From assembly GCA_965217015.1 (NCBI GenBank), contig OZ244224.1, forward strand, positions 682,001-746,000: a stretch of DNA of 64,000 bases, read 5' to 3'. The DNA is from JAYQKL01 sp038142705 (GTDB lineage Bacteria; Pseudomonadota; Alphaproteobacteria; RS24). Positions 36,453 to 44,925 of this stretch are shown here, piece by piece. The first letter of the stretch is position 1. Each line of letters starts with the position of its first letter. Below the pieces are notes generated by a model that was given only the letters and a program-made list of their open reading frames with translations, made no database searches and was not told the origin of the DNA. The position numbers and the translations under genes are program-made.

Positions 36453-37001
36453 TTATCCGTTTTCAGACTTTTTAGCCAATTTTCGTTTCTGTTTGGCCAA
36501 TTTATACCCCTTTACTGCCCAAAGGGAAGGAAAGTATGTCATTAAAGCTAGAAAAACACCCACGGGCAGCGCGCCGACAAACATGGGAACAAGCATGGGT
36601 TTTAGGGCGCTAATCGGGGCGTCCAGTAAAAACCCAACAGTAATTTGCGGGGTTTCTGCATTGGTGTCTTGCCCCAGCAAATATAACCCAAGCCGATGCG
36701 TTGACAGCCAAATAAAAGGGAAACTTATTGGATTGCCCACCCATGTGCCAATGGTTGATGCAATAATATTCCCGCCAAAAATTAACGCCAAAATGCCAGC
36801 AGTAATGAAATGTGTCCCAACGAGCGGACTGGCAGAGGCAAAAGCACCGCATGCCATGCCCAAAGCAATTTTTTGGGGGCCATCATCTAATCGAATGAGG
36901 CGATGAAAAATATAGCGCGTGGCACGACGCCAACCTGATTTTGGCCAAATCCATTCTCTTATATTTTCTAATATGGCCTTAGGTTTTCGTCTCTTAAACA
37001 T
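36453..37001 (-). CDS. DUF2062 membrane protein
   Basis: A 182-residue protein of the DUF2062 family. A basic N-terminus (RRKPKAILENIREWIWPKSGW) is followed by about three hydrophobic segments containing GMACGAFASASPLVGTH and GTWVGNPISFPFIW, and a Lys-rich tail. The function is unknown; the family is common in Gram-negative membranes. It lies between pyrE and pdxJ on the same strand and is probably co-transcribed. Confidence 0.8.
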   Translation of the reverse strand: MFKRRKPKAILENIREWIWPKSGWRRATRYIFHRLIRLDDGPQKIALGMACGAFASASPLVGTHFITAGILALIFGGNIIASTIGTWVGNPISFPFIWLSTHRLGLYLLGQDTNAETPQITVGFLLDAPISALKPMLVPMFVGALPVGVFLALMTYFPSLWAVKGYKLAKQKRKLAKKSENG

Positions 37002-37010
37002 GAAATGGTC

Positions 37011-37610
37011 TCATTTTTTCAGCGCGCGGCTACCTGGTTTAACCACAGGTAATTTTTTTAGGTCCTCTGGCAAGTTTTTTTTATCAAAAGTTTCTATGTT
37101 CAATCGCGCGAGTGAGAATAATTTTACACCAATTTTTGCTTTTCCGTTTGAGCGGTCAATCAAGCATGCGCCCGCGACTACATTACCACCACAGTCACGG
37201 ATTGCAGCAATCGCTTCCCGCGACGACAGCCCCGTTGTGACAATATCCTCGACCATCAACACACGGGGTTTTCGGCCATTTATTTTGGGTAGGTCAAAAC
37301 CACGGCGCAGTTCAAACTTTCCCTTAACACGCTCTAAAAACATGGCTGGCACATTTAGCTGGCGCCCCATTTCAAAGCCCACAATCACCCCGCCCATGGC
37401 TGGCGAGACAACATAGTCAATGTCACCCTTGCCCGCTTCATGCAGCTGTTTCGCCAGCGCCTTGCACAAACGCGCAGCTCGCTTTGGCTCCATAAGCACC
37501 CGCGCGCATTGCAAATATTGGCGGCTATGCAAACCAGATGACAAAACAAAATGCCCCTCTAATAAAGCGCCAGCTGCACGAAACTCTTTAAAAACCTTAT
37601 CTGGTGACAT
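37011..37610 (-). CDS. pyrE: Orotate phosphoribosyltransferase
   Basis: PyrE makes orotidine 5'-phosphate from orotate and PRPP in pyrimidine synthesis. The 199-residue protein has the PRPP-binding loop VLMVEDIVTTGLSSREAI (about 115-132) and VVSPAMGGVIVGFEMGR. The length fits the PyrE subgroup common in Alphaproteobacteria. Confidence 0.92.
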   Translation of the reverse strand: MSPDKVFKEFRAAGALLEGHFVLSSGLHSRQYLQCARVLMEPKRAARLCKALAKQLHEAGKGDIDYVVSPAMGGVIVGFEMGRQLNVPAMFLERVKGKFELRRGFDLPKINGRKPRVLMVEDIVTTGLSSREAIAAIRDCGGNVVAGACLIDRSNGKAKIGVKLFSLARLNIETFDKKNLPEDLKKLPVVKPGSRALKK

Positions 37611-37638
37611 TCAAAATCCTATGCGTTTTATATTTGGT

Positions 37639-39801
37639 TTATCCAATTTGACGATTGACCTGACTGACCGAACGGCTACCGCGCAGCGCAGAAATCAACT
37701 CTTTCACATGCTCAACATCTTTAACCATAACCTCAATTTGAAGGATACAAAAATCCTCATCTTTTTGCGTGAGTTTGAGATTGTTAATATTCGCCTGAAA
37801 AGCTGCAATTGTGTCGCAAACCTCGCCGAGCGCGCCAATTTTATTGACAATGGTTAAATCCAAAACGGAAGCGAAAAAACTTTTGTTTTTATCTTTAATA
37901 TCCCATTGCAGCGCAATCCAGCGATCCGGATAATCTTCATATTCAGATAAAATTTTCGACTCAATTGGGTAAATAAATATCCCTAAACCAGGCTTCGCAA
38001 TGCCGACAATCTCATCACCGGGCAAGGGATAACAGCCCGGCGCAATTTGCAGTGCATTGGTTGACGAAACCCCAACAACGGGCAGTTGAGGCAACTTCCC
38101 CTTGCGGCCTTTACCGCCTGTGGCAAAAGCCTTTACCGCGTCAAAGGTCAACTTCACACTGGATTTGGACGGATAAACTTTCCGCAAAACCTCTGAGCCG
38201 GTCACCTCACCCGCCCCGACTTTCATAAAAAGGTCGTTCAGGTTTTCACATTGAAAAAAATCAAGCGCGCGCTCAAGAACAATTTTACTATATTCGGCTT
38301 CCTCAGCACGAAACACACTTTCAATAATCTCTTCGCCGAGCTTTATATTTTTTGAGAACTCACGCTCACGGCGTTCATGGCGAAGCGCCGCCCGCGCCTT
38401 ACCCGTCACCGCTATTTGTTCCCAACCAGCAGGAATGATTGCATTTTCATCTGTGATAATTTCGACCTCGTCCCCGCTGCGCAAACGTGTGCGCAAGGGC
38501 ATCGGATTACCGTTAATTTTTGCGCTCACACATTTATTGCCTACCGCTGTATGCACCGCATAAGCAAAATCAATGGGCGTAGCACCATCAGGCAGTGCAA
38601 TCAGACGGCCTTTTGGCGTAAAACAAAAAACCCGGTCATGGAACAATTCGAGCTTGGTGTTTTCCATAAACTCTTCAGCCGAGCTTTCATCTTTAAGCTG
38701 CCCCACCAATTCTTGCAGCCATTTGAACGGTTCAATTTCCTGCAAATTTGGCTTACCACTCTCAGCTTTTTCTTTATAAACCCAATGCGCTGCCACACCT
38801 TTTTCAGCAATGGCGTCCATATCATGAGTCCGAATTTGTACTTCCACACGCTGGCGACCTGGCCCAATAATTGTGGTGTGCAAAGATTGGTAATTATTGC
38901 TTTTTGGTACTGAAATATAATCTTTAAACCGGCCTGGAACCATTGACCATTTTTGATGAATGGCACCCAAAACGCGATAACAATCCTCCTGTGATTGGGT
39001 CAAAATCCGTATCCCAAACACATCAGATAATTGCTCAAGTGCGATAGATTTATTTTCCATTTTCCGCCAAATAGAAAATGGTTTTTTTTGTCGCCCCTTC
39101 ACCTCTGAAGAAATCCCTTGCTCGGCCAATAAATTGTGAATGTCATAGGCGATATTTTCAAGCATATCGCTGTTTTCATTATCTAAATCAACGAGCCGCG
39201 CATTCACCAGCGCATAGCCTTCCGGATTCAAATGCTGGAATGCTAGGTCTTCAAGTTCTTCACGAAAACTTTGAATACCCATACGACCCGCCAATGGCGC
39301 AAACACATCCATTGTCTCGCGTGCAATCCGCTTTCGCTTTTCTTCAGACTCAATAAAATGGAGAGTGCGCATATTATGAAGCCTGTCTGCCAGTTTCACA
39401 ATTAAGATGCGAATATCGCTCGCTGTGGCGATAAGGAATTTTCTGAAATTTTCAGCCTGCTTATTGCCTTTGGTTTTTGTTTCCAGCAAGGAAAGCTTGG
39501 TCACCCCATCAACAAGTTGGGTGACTTCTTTTCCAAATAAATCCGTAATTTCTGCGGGCGTGGCATCTGTATCTTCAAGCGTATCATGCAACAGCCCCGT
39601 CACAATGGTTTCAGGATCGAGCTTCAACTCTGTTAAAATACCTGCAACTTCGACAGGGTGTGAAAAATAAGGATCGCCAGAGGCACGCTTTTGGGAGCCG
39701 TGCTTATTGACGGCAAAAACATAGGCTCTGTTCAGAAAATCTTCGTCAAGATTGGGGACATAAGCCGCGACACGATCAACAAGTTCAAATTGGCGCATCA
39801 T
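37639..39801 (-). CDS. rsh: Bifunctional (p)ppGpp synthetase/hydrolase (RelA/SpoT homologue)
   Basis: Rsh makes and degrades (p)ppGpp, the stringent-response alarmone. The 720-residue protein has an intact HD hydrolase domain (HPVEVAGIL, LLHDTLEDTD, about 40-80) and a synthetase domain with RFKDYISVPKSNNYQSLH (about 300-318). TGS (about 385-450) and C-terminal ACT (about 645-720) domains follow. An active-looking HD motif together with a full synthetase motif suggests both activities. I choose the ATG giving MMRQFELVDRV, preceded by GGAGGG. Confidence 0.95.
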   Translation of the reverse strand: MMRQFELVDRVAAYVPNLDEDFLNRAYVFAVNKHGSQKRASGDPYFSHPVEVAGILTELKLDPETIVTGLLHDTLEDTDATPAEITDLFGKEVTQLVDGVTKLSLLETKTKGNKQAENFRKFLIATASDIRILIVKLADRLHNMRTLHFIESEEKRKRIARETMDVFAPLAGRMGIQSFREELEDLAFQHLNPEGYALVNARLVDLDNENSDMLENIAYDIHNLLAEQGISSEVKGRQKKPFSIWRKMENKSIALEQLSDVFGIRILTQSQEDCYRVLGAIHQKWSMVPGRFKDYISVPKSNNYQSLHTTIIGPGRQRVEVQIRTHDMDAIAEKGVAAHWVYKEKAESGKPNLQEIEPFKWLQELVGQLKDESSAEEFMENTKLELFHDRVFCFTPKGRLIALPDGATPIDFAYAVHTAVGNKCVSAKINGNPMPLRTRLRSGDEVEIITDENAIIPAGWEQIAVTGKARAALRHERREREFSKNIKLGEEIIESVFRAEEAEYSKIVLERALDFFQCENLNDLFMKVGAGEVTGSEVLRKVYPSKSSVKLTFDAVKAFATGGKGRKGKLPQLPVVGVSSTNALQIAPGCYPLPGDEIVGIAKPGLGIFIYPIESKILSEYEDYPDRWIALQWDIKDKNKSFFASVLDLTIVNKIGALGEVCDTIAAFQANINNLKLTQKDEDFCILQIEVMVKDVEHVKELISALRGSRSVSQVNRQIG

Positions 39802-39837
39802 AGTATTGGCCCTCCGATGCAAGTATCAGAGTTATGT

Positions 39838-40290
39838 TTAATCCCGATCTCCACCTCGCCCAGATCCTTTTGCCGATGCTTGCATTTCTTGAAGCGCAGC
39901 AAGGATATCTTCCTCACTCAATTGCTCTTCTTCAGCAGCTATTTCAGCATCACCAGCAAGCTCTCCCTCATCAGAGGCGCCCGCCTCAGGCGCGCCTGCA
40001 TCAGACTGATCTGTCAATTGTGCAGTGGCATGCTGATAAATTTCTTCTTCAGGCTCATCAACCTCAACCTGTTTTTGCAAGGACGCGACAATATCCTCAT
40101 GCAAATCTTCAGGGTTCATTTTCTCTTCAGCAATTTCACGCAGAGCAACAACAGGGTTTTTATCATTGTCACGATCCACAAGGATTTCAGCACCAGCAGT
40201 CATATTGCGGGCGCGATGAGCAGAATAAAGAACCAGCTCAAAGCGGTTAGGAACCTTGTCGACGCAATCTTCAACGGTTACGCGAGCCAT
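39838..40290 (-). CDS. rpoZ: RNA polymerase omega subunit, extended acidic tail
   Basis: Omega assists RNA polymerase assembly and, with Rsh next door, forms part of the ppGpp response in Proteobacteria. The core is MARVTVEDCVDKVPNRFELVLYSAHRAR followed by VVALREI. The 150-residue length exceeds the usual ~70-130; the last ~80 residues are an acidic Glu/Ala/Asp-rich tail, common to a lesser degree in Alphaproteobacteria. GAGGTGA precedes the ATG. Confidence 0.94.
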   Translation of the reverse strand: MARVTVEDCVDKVPNRFELVLYSAHRARNMTAGAEILVDRDNDKNPVVALREIAEEKMNPEDLHEDIVASLQKQVEVDEPEEEIYQHATAQLTDQSDAGAPEAGASDEGELAGDAEIAAEEEQLSEEDILAALQEMQASAKGSGRGGDRD

Positions 40291-40385
40291 AATGTCACCT
40301 CACGGTTAAAAGGAAATATCTATGCTCTAACTAGGGCTTAACGGCATTTTTTACAAGTAAAAAAGGTATTTAGAGCAAAAAAAGC

Positions 40386-40877
40386 TCAATTTATCCGTTT
40401 TATGGCCTGTCTTTTTGTAATGGGTATTTTTTTCAACAAAGTTTCAGCCGTCAGCTTCAGCACAGGATGGCGCCATTGCGGGGCGATTTCGCATAATGGC
40501 ACCAAAACAAATGGCCGGTGAAAAACGCCCGGATGTGGCAATTGTGGGTTGCGCATATGAACGCGCCCATGCCAGTCCAGCAAATCCAAATCCAGCGACC
40601 TTGCGCCCCATTTTTCCTGCCGCAATCGGCCAAATTCCGCCTCAATTTGGTGTAAAAGCTGCAACAGCGCTGGTGGCGATAAAACAGCGGAAACCTGCCA
40701 AACAGCGTTGCAATAGTCAGGCTGATTAGGCGGCCCCATTGGCGGGGTTTGATAAAGTGAAGAGGCTTTGAGCAGGCGCACACCCTTTTGCGCCAAAAGC
40801 TTTTGTGCCAAACCAATAATATCACTCGGTGTTTGGCCTTTATGCGCCAAATTAGAACCAACACCTATCAAAATCAT
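40386..40877 (-). CDS. folK: 2-amino-4-hydroxy-6-hydroxymethyldihydropteridine pyrophosphokinase
   Basis: HPPK transfers pyrophosphate from ATP to 6-hydroxymethyl-dihydropterin in folate synthesis. The 163-residue protein shows IGVGSNLAHKG, SSLYQTPPMGPPNQPDYCNAVWQV, RQEKWGARSLDLDLLDW and LPHPGVFHRPFVLVPL, covering all family motifs. It stands alone, divergent from the NYN-domain gene. Confidence 0.94.
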   Translation of the reverse strand: MILIGVGSNLAHKGQTPSDIIGLAQKLLAQKGVRLLKASSLYQTPPMGPPNQPDYCNAVWQVSAVLSPPALLQLLHQIEAEFGRLRQEKWGARSLDLDLLDWHGRVHMRNPQLPHPGVFHRPFVLVPLCEIAPQWRHPVLKLTAETLLKKIPITKRQAIKRIN

Positions 40878-40970
40878 GGTTTTATGCTCCTTCAGAAGTC
40901 AATTGCTTTTTGGCTTACACTTGCTAAGATGATTTGGCAAATATAATGACTAAAAATAATAAGGAATAAC

Positions 40971-41597
40971 ATGTCAACAACGGCACCATTAGATAAACCA
41001 ACGAACGAACCGCCGCGCCTTAAATTACAAGATAATGAAAAATACGCTTTATTCATTGATGGCGCAAACCTCTATGCCGCAGCGCGCTTGCTTCAAATTG
41101 AAATTGATTACCAAGAACTCCTCGCTTATTTTTCCCAACCAACCCCACCTATTCGCGCTTACTATTATACCGCAATGCAGGACGAGCATGAATATTCACC
41201 GCTGCGCCCGCTCATGGATTGGCTTGATTATAATGGCTACACAATGGTCACCAAGCCCGTGCGCACTTTCACCAGCAAAACAGGTGAAAAAAAACAAAAG
41301 GGCAATATGGATATTGAATTAACAGTCGATTGTTTGGAGCTGTCGGACCATCTTGACCATTATGTTATTTTTTCAGGGGACGGTGATTTTATTTCACTGG
41401 TGAAAGCCCTGCAAAGACGCGGCAAGCGCATCACCATTGTGTCCACATCAAAGACGAGCCCACCTATTTTGTCCGATGAATTGCGCCGCAGTGCTGATGA
41501 GTATATTGACCTAGATGACATTCGCGATATTGTAGGACGACCCGTTGGGGTTGGCTCACATTCATATGGCTCAAGCTCAACCAAACACCCGATTTAA
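40971..41597 (+). CDS. NYN-domain (LabA/DUF88-type) protein
   Basis: A 208-residue protein of the NYN/PIN-like nuclease group. Acidic residues expected at the active site lie in ALFIDGANLYAAAR (about 27-40), KGNMDIELTVDCLEL and FSGDGDFISLVKALQRRGKR (about 138-157). These proteins are candidate RNases, but the substrate here is unknown. SD AAGGAA precedes the ATG, and a TATAAT at 40942-40947 could serve as its -10 box. Confidence 0.85.
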   Translation: MSTTAPLDKPTNEPPRLKLQDNEKYALFIDGANLYAAARLLQIEIDYQELLAYFSQPTPPIRAYYYTAMQDEHEYSPLRPLMDWLDYNGYTMVTKPVRTFTSKTGEKKQKGNMDIELTVDCLELSDHLDHYVIFSGDGDFISLVKALQRRGKRITIVSTSKTSPPILSDELRRSADEYIDLDDIRDIVGRPVGVGSHSYGSSSTKHPI

Positions 41598-41655
41598 TAC
41601 CCACTCGCACCACATGTCATAAGATGGCTTAATCATAGATTAAAGAGTAAATTTA

Positions 41656-42324
41656 ATGAGTAACCAGACCCAAAAAGCTTCAGCGGCTCCCGTCGCGCCA
41701 GAGGCGAAACCGGATTGCCCGCTCTGCCCTCGTCTGGTGCGCTATCGTGAAGAAAACCAACAGGCTGAACCAGACTGGTTCAATGGTGCCGTTCCGTCAT
41801 TTGGTGGTGAGACCGCGCAATTTCTGATTATTGGTCTCGCTCCAGGCGTCACTGGCGCGAACCGAACGGGGCGACCCTTCACGGGCGATTGGGCGGGCGA
41901 TTTGCTCTATAAAACCCTCGCGCATTTTGAGTTTTCAACGGGGAACTATGCGCAACATGCTGATGATGGATTGTGCTTGGTCAATTGTATGATTACCAAT
42001 GCTGTGCGCTGTGTGCCGCCACAAAACAAACCCATTGGCGCAGAAATAAAACAATGCCGTCCATTTCTAAAATCGCGCATTGATGCTTTACCTAATTTAA
42101 AAATCATACTTTGTTTGGGTAAAATTGCGCATGACAGCACGATTGCTGCTTTTGGTGGGCGACAGAAAGATTTTCCTTTCGGACATGGCCATCGCCATGA
42201 AATTGAAAATTATGTGATTTATGACAGCTATCATTGCTCACGCTACAACACCAATACAGGGCGGCTGACAGAAGCAATGTTCTTTGACGTGTTTCACCAA
42301 ATTCGTAAGGAATTGGACAGCTGA
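41656..42324 (+). CDS. Uracil-DNA glycosylase, family 5-like (UDGb)
   Basis: A 222-residue Fe-S uracil-DNA glycosylase. The N-terminal CPLCPRLVRYRE, with later cysteines in LVNCMITNAVRCVPP, fits the iron-sulfur cluster. Motif A is GLAPGVTGANRTGRPFTGD (about 63-81), in which the catalytic Asp of family 4 is replaced, as in family 5. The C-terminal HCSRYNTNTGRLT block is the DNA-contact loop. Family 5 enzymes accept uracil and several deaminated bases. Confidence 0.85.
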   Translation: MSNQTQKASAAPVAPEAKPDCPLCPRLVRYREENQQAEPDWFNGAVPSFGGETAQFLIIGLAPGVTGANRTGRPFTGDWAGDLLYKTLAHFEFSTGNYAQHADDGLCLVNCMITNAVRCVPPQNKPIGAEIKQCRPFLKSRIDALPNLKIILCLGKIAHDSTIAAFGGRQKDFPFGHGHRHEIENYVIYDSYHCSRYNTNTGRLTEAMFFDVFHQIRKELDS

Positions 42325-42327
42325 TAA

Positions 42328-42816
42328 TCACCCCCGCTCACGCATGAGGCGCGCTTTGTCACGCGCCCAATCGCGGCGTTTTTCATTGTCGCGCTTATCG
42401 GCTTTTTTGCGCCCCTTCGCCATGCCAATGAGAAGTTTAATATAGCCATTATCCGCAAAATAAAGTTTGAGCGGCACAATCGTGACGCCATCGCGCTGAA
42501 CTGCTGCGGCCAGTTTGTTCAGCTCGCGGCGTTTCAAAAGCAATTTGCGGTTTTGGGTGGGCTTATGATTATTGCGATTAGCCTGCACATATTCCGGAAT
42601 ATCCGCATTGATGAGAAACGCCTCGCTGCCCTCAACACTCACATATGATTGCGCAATATTAGCCTTGCCTTGGCGCAGGCTTTTCACCTCTGTGCCTTGC
42701 AAAACAAGGCCAGCCTCTAAAGTTTCGCTCACCTCATAATCAAATCGGGCGCGACGGTTTTCAGCTATCAGCGTATCGCCTGCTGTTTTTTTGCGACCAC
42801 CCGATTTTGATGACAT
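42328..42816 (-). CDS. smpB: SsrA-binding protein SmpB
   Basis: SmpB carries tmRNA to stalled ribosomes. The 162-residue OB-fold protein has ENRRARFDYEVSETLEAGLVLQGTEVKSLRQGKANI, then LIGMAKGRKKADKRDNEKRRDW and a basic C-terminal tail that enters the mRNA channel. It lies 11 bp downstream of dapA. Confidence 0.96.
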   Translation of the reverse strand: MSSKSGGRKKTAGDTLIAENRRARFDYEVSETLEAGLVLQGTEVKSLRQGKANIAQSYVSVEGSEAFLINADIPEYVQANRNNHKPTQNRKLLLKRRELNKLAAAVQRDGVTIVPLKLYFADNGYIKLLIGMAKGRKKADKRDNEKRRDWARDKARLMRERG

Positions 42817-42827
42817 TGCCCCGCCCC

Positions 42828-43697
42828 TTACAGACCAGCATGTTGCATGGCGGCGCGCAGAACAGGTTGATTTTCTTCGCTCAAACGGGTTAATGGCAAG
42901 CGCACATCACCAGAGCAAAGCCCCAGCGCCTCGGCCACAAATTTGGCAGGCGCGGGATTGGATTCAATGAACAAATTCATATGCAAAGGCATCAATTTAT
43001 CTTGAATTTCCAATGCTTTATTATAATCGCCAGCAAGCGTTGCTGTTTGGAATTCAGCGCATAATTTTGGCGCAATATTGGCGGTAACCGAAATACACCC
43101 GACCCCGCCATGCGCGTTAAACCCAAGGGCGGTTCCATCTTCACCCGATAGCTGGATAAAATCAGCCCCGCACGCCTCGCGTTGCAGGCTGACACGGTTC
43201 AAATCCCCCGTCGCATCTTTAACGCCAATAATATTGGGCAGACGCGCCAGCTCGGCCATCGTCTCCACCGACATATCAATCACCGAACGACCCGGAATAT
43301 TATAGATGAAGAGCGGCACATTGGTCGCCGCGTTCAGTGCTTCAAAATGCGCTTTCAGACCTGCTTGTGTGGGCTTATTATAATAAGGCGTCACAATCAG
43401 CGCGGCATCAGCCCCCGCTTTGCCCGCATGGTCAACAAAGTCCAGCGCTTCTGCAGTAGAATTTGACCCTGCACCCGCCATAATCGGCACTCGGCCAGCC
43501 GCCGCTTCAATGACAATCTCAATCACACGTCTATGTTCGGCATGCGACAGGGTTGGCGATTCCCCTGTGGTGCCACAAGGAACAATGCCATGCGTGCCCT
43601 GCTCAATGTGCCAGTTCACGAGGTCAGCCAATGCTTTTTCGTCAACCTCACCCGCCTGAAAGGGTGTTATGAGGGCAACGATGGAACCTTTAAACAT
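42828..43697 (-). CDS. dapA: 4-hydroxy-tetrahydrodipicolinate synthase
   Basis: DapA condenses pyruvate with aspartate semialdehyde, the first committed step to lysine and diaminopimelate. The 289-residue TIM-barrel enzyme has GTTGESPTLSHAEH (about 43-56), Tyr in TPYYNKPTQ and the Schiff-base lysine in IIGVKDATGDL (about 160). AGGATAAAAC precedes the ATG. It is the last chromosomal gene before the integrated element. Confidence 0.96.
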   Translation of the reverse strand: MFKGSIVALITPFQAGEVDEKALADLVNWHIEQGTHGIVPCGTTGESPTLSHAEHRRVIEIVIEAAAGRVPIMAGAGSNSTAEALDFVDHAGKAGADAALIVTPYYNKPTQAGLKAHFEALNAATNVPLFIYNIPGRSVIDMSVETMAELARLPNIIGVKDATGDLNRVSLQREACGADFIQLSGEDGTALGFNAHGGVGCISVTANIAPKLCAEFQTATLAGDYNKALEIQDKLMPLHMNLFIESNPAPAKFVAEALGLCSGDVRLPLTRLSEENQPVLRAAMQHAGL

Positions 43698-43790
43698 GTT
43701 TTATCCTGTTAAATCATTCAATTATGGGCAACATAGTCTCAAAATAAACGGACTTCAAGCTTGTTGCGAAAAAAGCCCAAAACAGGCATT

Positions 43791-43820
43791 TTGACATTTG
43801 CAATTTTCCTGAAATAATGT
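43791..43820 (+). promoter_or_regulatory. Native promoter of tRNA-Ser, now facing the island
   Basis: A perfect -35 TTGACA (43791-43796) is followed at 18 bp by TAATGT (43815-43820). About 40 bp downstream lies a copy of the 5' end of tRNA-Ser(GCU). The position is that expected for the original tRNA promoter, left behind on the chromosomal side of the junction, where it would now read into the first island operon. Confidence 0.55.
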
Positions 43821-43857
43821 ATCACAAACAGGCTTCTTTCAACATGATGGATAGAGC

Positions 43858-43879
43858 CAAATTGGAGAGAGGTGGCCGA
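43858..43879 (+). repeat. Left attachment repeat (5' end of tRNA-Ser)
   Basis: A 22-base sequence beginning CAAATTGGAGAGAGG and ending GGCCGA is identical to 62313-62334, where it forms the bases just before and the first 14 bases of tRNA-Ser(GCU). Identity stops abruptly on both sides. Interpreted as the left junction core of an integrated element. Confidence 0.8.
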
Positions 43880-44576
43880 CACTAAAAGCACCTACCAAGC
43901 GAAGCGCGGTTCTGGTGCGCCTTGTGATAAGGCTGACAGTGTGGGTCTTGGCGAGCTTGACACTACCAATACCGGCGCAACCGGTAATGTGCTGAAACGC
44001 ACAGGAACGGGGCTTGAGTGGGGAGCTGAATCGGGCGGTGGTATTCTGCGCGCAATGTATTTTGTCCGCCACACGAGCGGGGGGAATGTTACTGGTCCGT
44101 CTGACAATGTTTGGGGTCGTGCTTTACCATCTAGCGTCAACGGTGTGCGTTTCAAAATTGACAGCACAAGTGATGTTGTTGAACTTTTTAATCAGGGCGT
44201 CATCAATATGGATTCTGGCACGAACGCGAATACATCAGCCTCCCCCTTTGCGATTGAAGGCCGTTTTATGTTCAGAAAAGCAACCACACTCGCTGGCCTA
44301 AGCTCCGCGACTTTTGTCGCGTCAAACCACACAAGTATAAACATTACCAATCTGGAAAACATGAATGACGGAATTCATTTCCGCATGAAACTGGCATCGT
44401 TTGCTGACCAAGATGATGTCGCTTTTCCAATGATGCTTATCGCGAGTGGCCTAGAGGCGGCTTATTACGAAGTCGTGCCCTATTATCGAAACACGTTAGC
44501 CAGCTATGACATTAACGTTTTCTACGGCGCACAACTGACATCAAAAATTTATGATGCCACGCCAACACTGACATAG
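43872..44576 (+). CDS. Phage tail-fibre/decoration-like protein
   Basis: A 234-residue protein. The N-terminal ~55 residues (GLGELDTTNTGATGNVLKRTGTGLEWG) resemble the low-complexity Gly/Thr segments of phage tail-fibre or tail-collar proteins; the rest looks beta-rich with no catalytic motif. The only usable start is a GTG that lies within the tRNA-Ser-derived repeat, whose GGAG (43864-43867) acts as the ribosome-binding site. An in-frame TGA at 43845 excludes a longer form here. It may instead be the 3' part of a formerly longer gene. Exact family not recognised. Confidence 0.55.
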   Translation: MADTKSTYQAKRGSGAPCDKADSVGLGELDTTNTGATGNVLKRTGTGLEWGAESGGGILRAMYFVRHTSGGNVTGPSDNVWGRALPSSVNGVRFKIDSTSDVVELFNQGVINMDSGTNANTSASPFAIEGRFMFRKATTLAGLSSATFVASNHTSINITNLENMNDGIHFRMKLASFADQDDVAFPMMLIASGLEAAYYEVVPYYRNTLASYDINVFYGAQLTSKIYDATPTLT

Positions 44577-44585
44577 GAGGCTATG

Positions 44586-44747
44586 ATGGATTTTACATGG
44601 GTCAGAGACTATTGGCCGCAAATTATATTTGTCTGCGGCATCATAGCGGGGCTGGCGGCCTTGCGGACGCGCGTCAGTGTTTTGGAAGAAAAAGTCAAAG
44701 TCGCGTTTGAGCTAATCAATTCCATCAATAATTTTTTGCGTAAATAA
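44586..44747 (+). CDS. 53-residue membrane protein with coiled-coil tail
   Basis: A short gene with a perfect AGGAGG five bases before the chosen ATG. The product has one hydrophobic helix (about residues 12-26, PQIIFVCGIIAGLAAL) followed by a ~25-residue heptad-like segment (VSVLEEKVKVAFELINSINNFL). This single-span plus coiled-coil form is typical of small phage lysis accessories (spanin- or XhlA-like), and it lies directly upstream of the holin gene. The family cannot be assigned. Confidence 0.65.
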   Translation: MDFTWVRDYWPQIIFVCGIIAGLAALRTRVSVLEEKVKVAFELINSINNFLRK

Positions 44748-44760
44748 GTGAGGAAAAAAA

Positions 44761-44925
44761 ATGACGAATAAAGCGCGTGATGAATTACACGAGCATGAAG
44801 TTTTATGTGAGCGCAGATACGGGCAAATCAAACTCTGGTTGGCTGTCCTCGCGCTGGTGGTTTTAGCGACCATGCCACCCGACAGTGTTCTTGGCAAAAT
44901 TTTGTTCAAATTTATCGGTGCTTAA
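44761..44925 (+). CDS. 54-residue single-span membrane protein
   Basis: A short gene preceded by GTGAGG and encoding a charged N-terminal half (residues 1-24) and one hydrophobic helix (about 25-40). Its TAA overlaps the ATG of the holin gene by one base, so translation is probably coupled. Position and topology suggest a lysis-cassette accessory, for example a second holin or antiholin; that is inference. Confidence 0.6.
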   Translation: MTNKARDELHEHEVLCERRYGQIKLWLAVLALVVLATMPPDSVLGKILFKFIGA

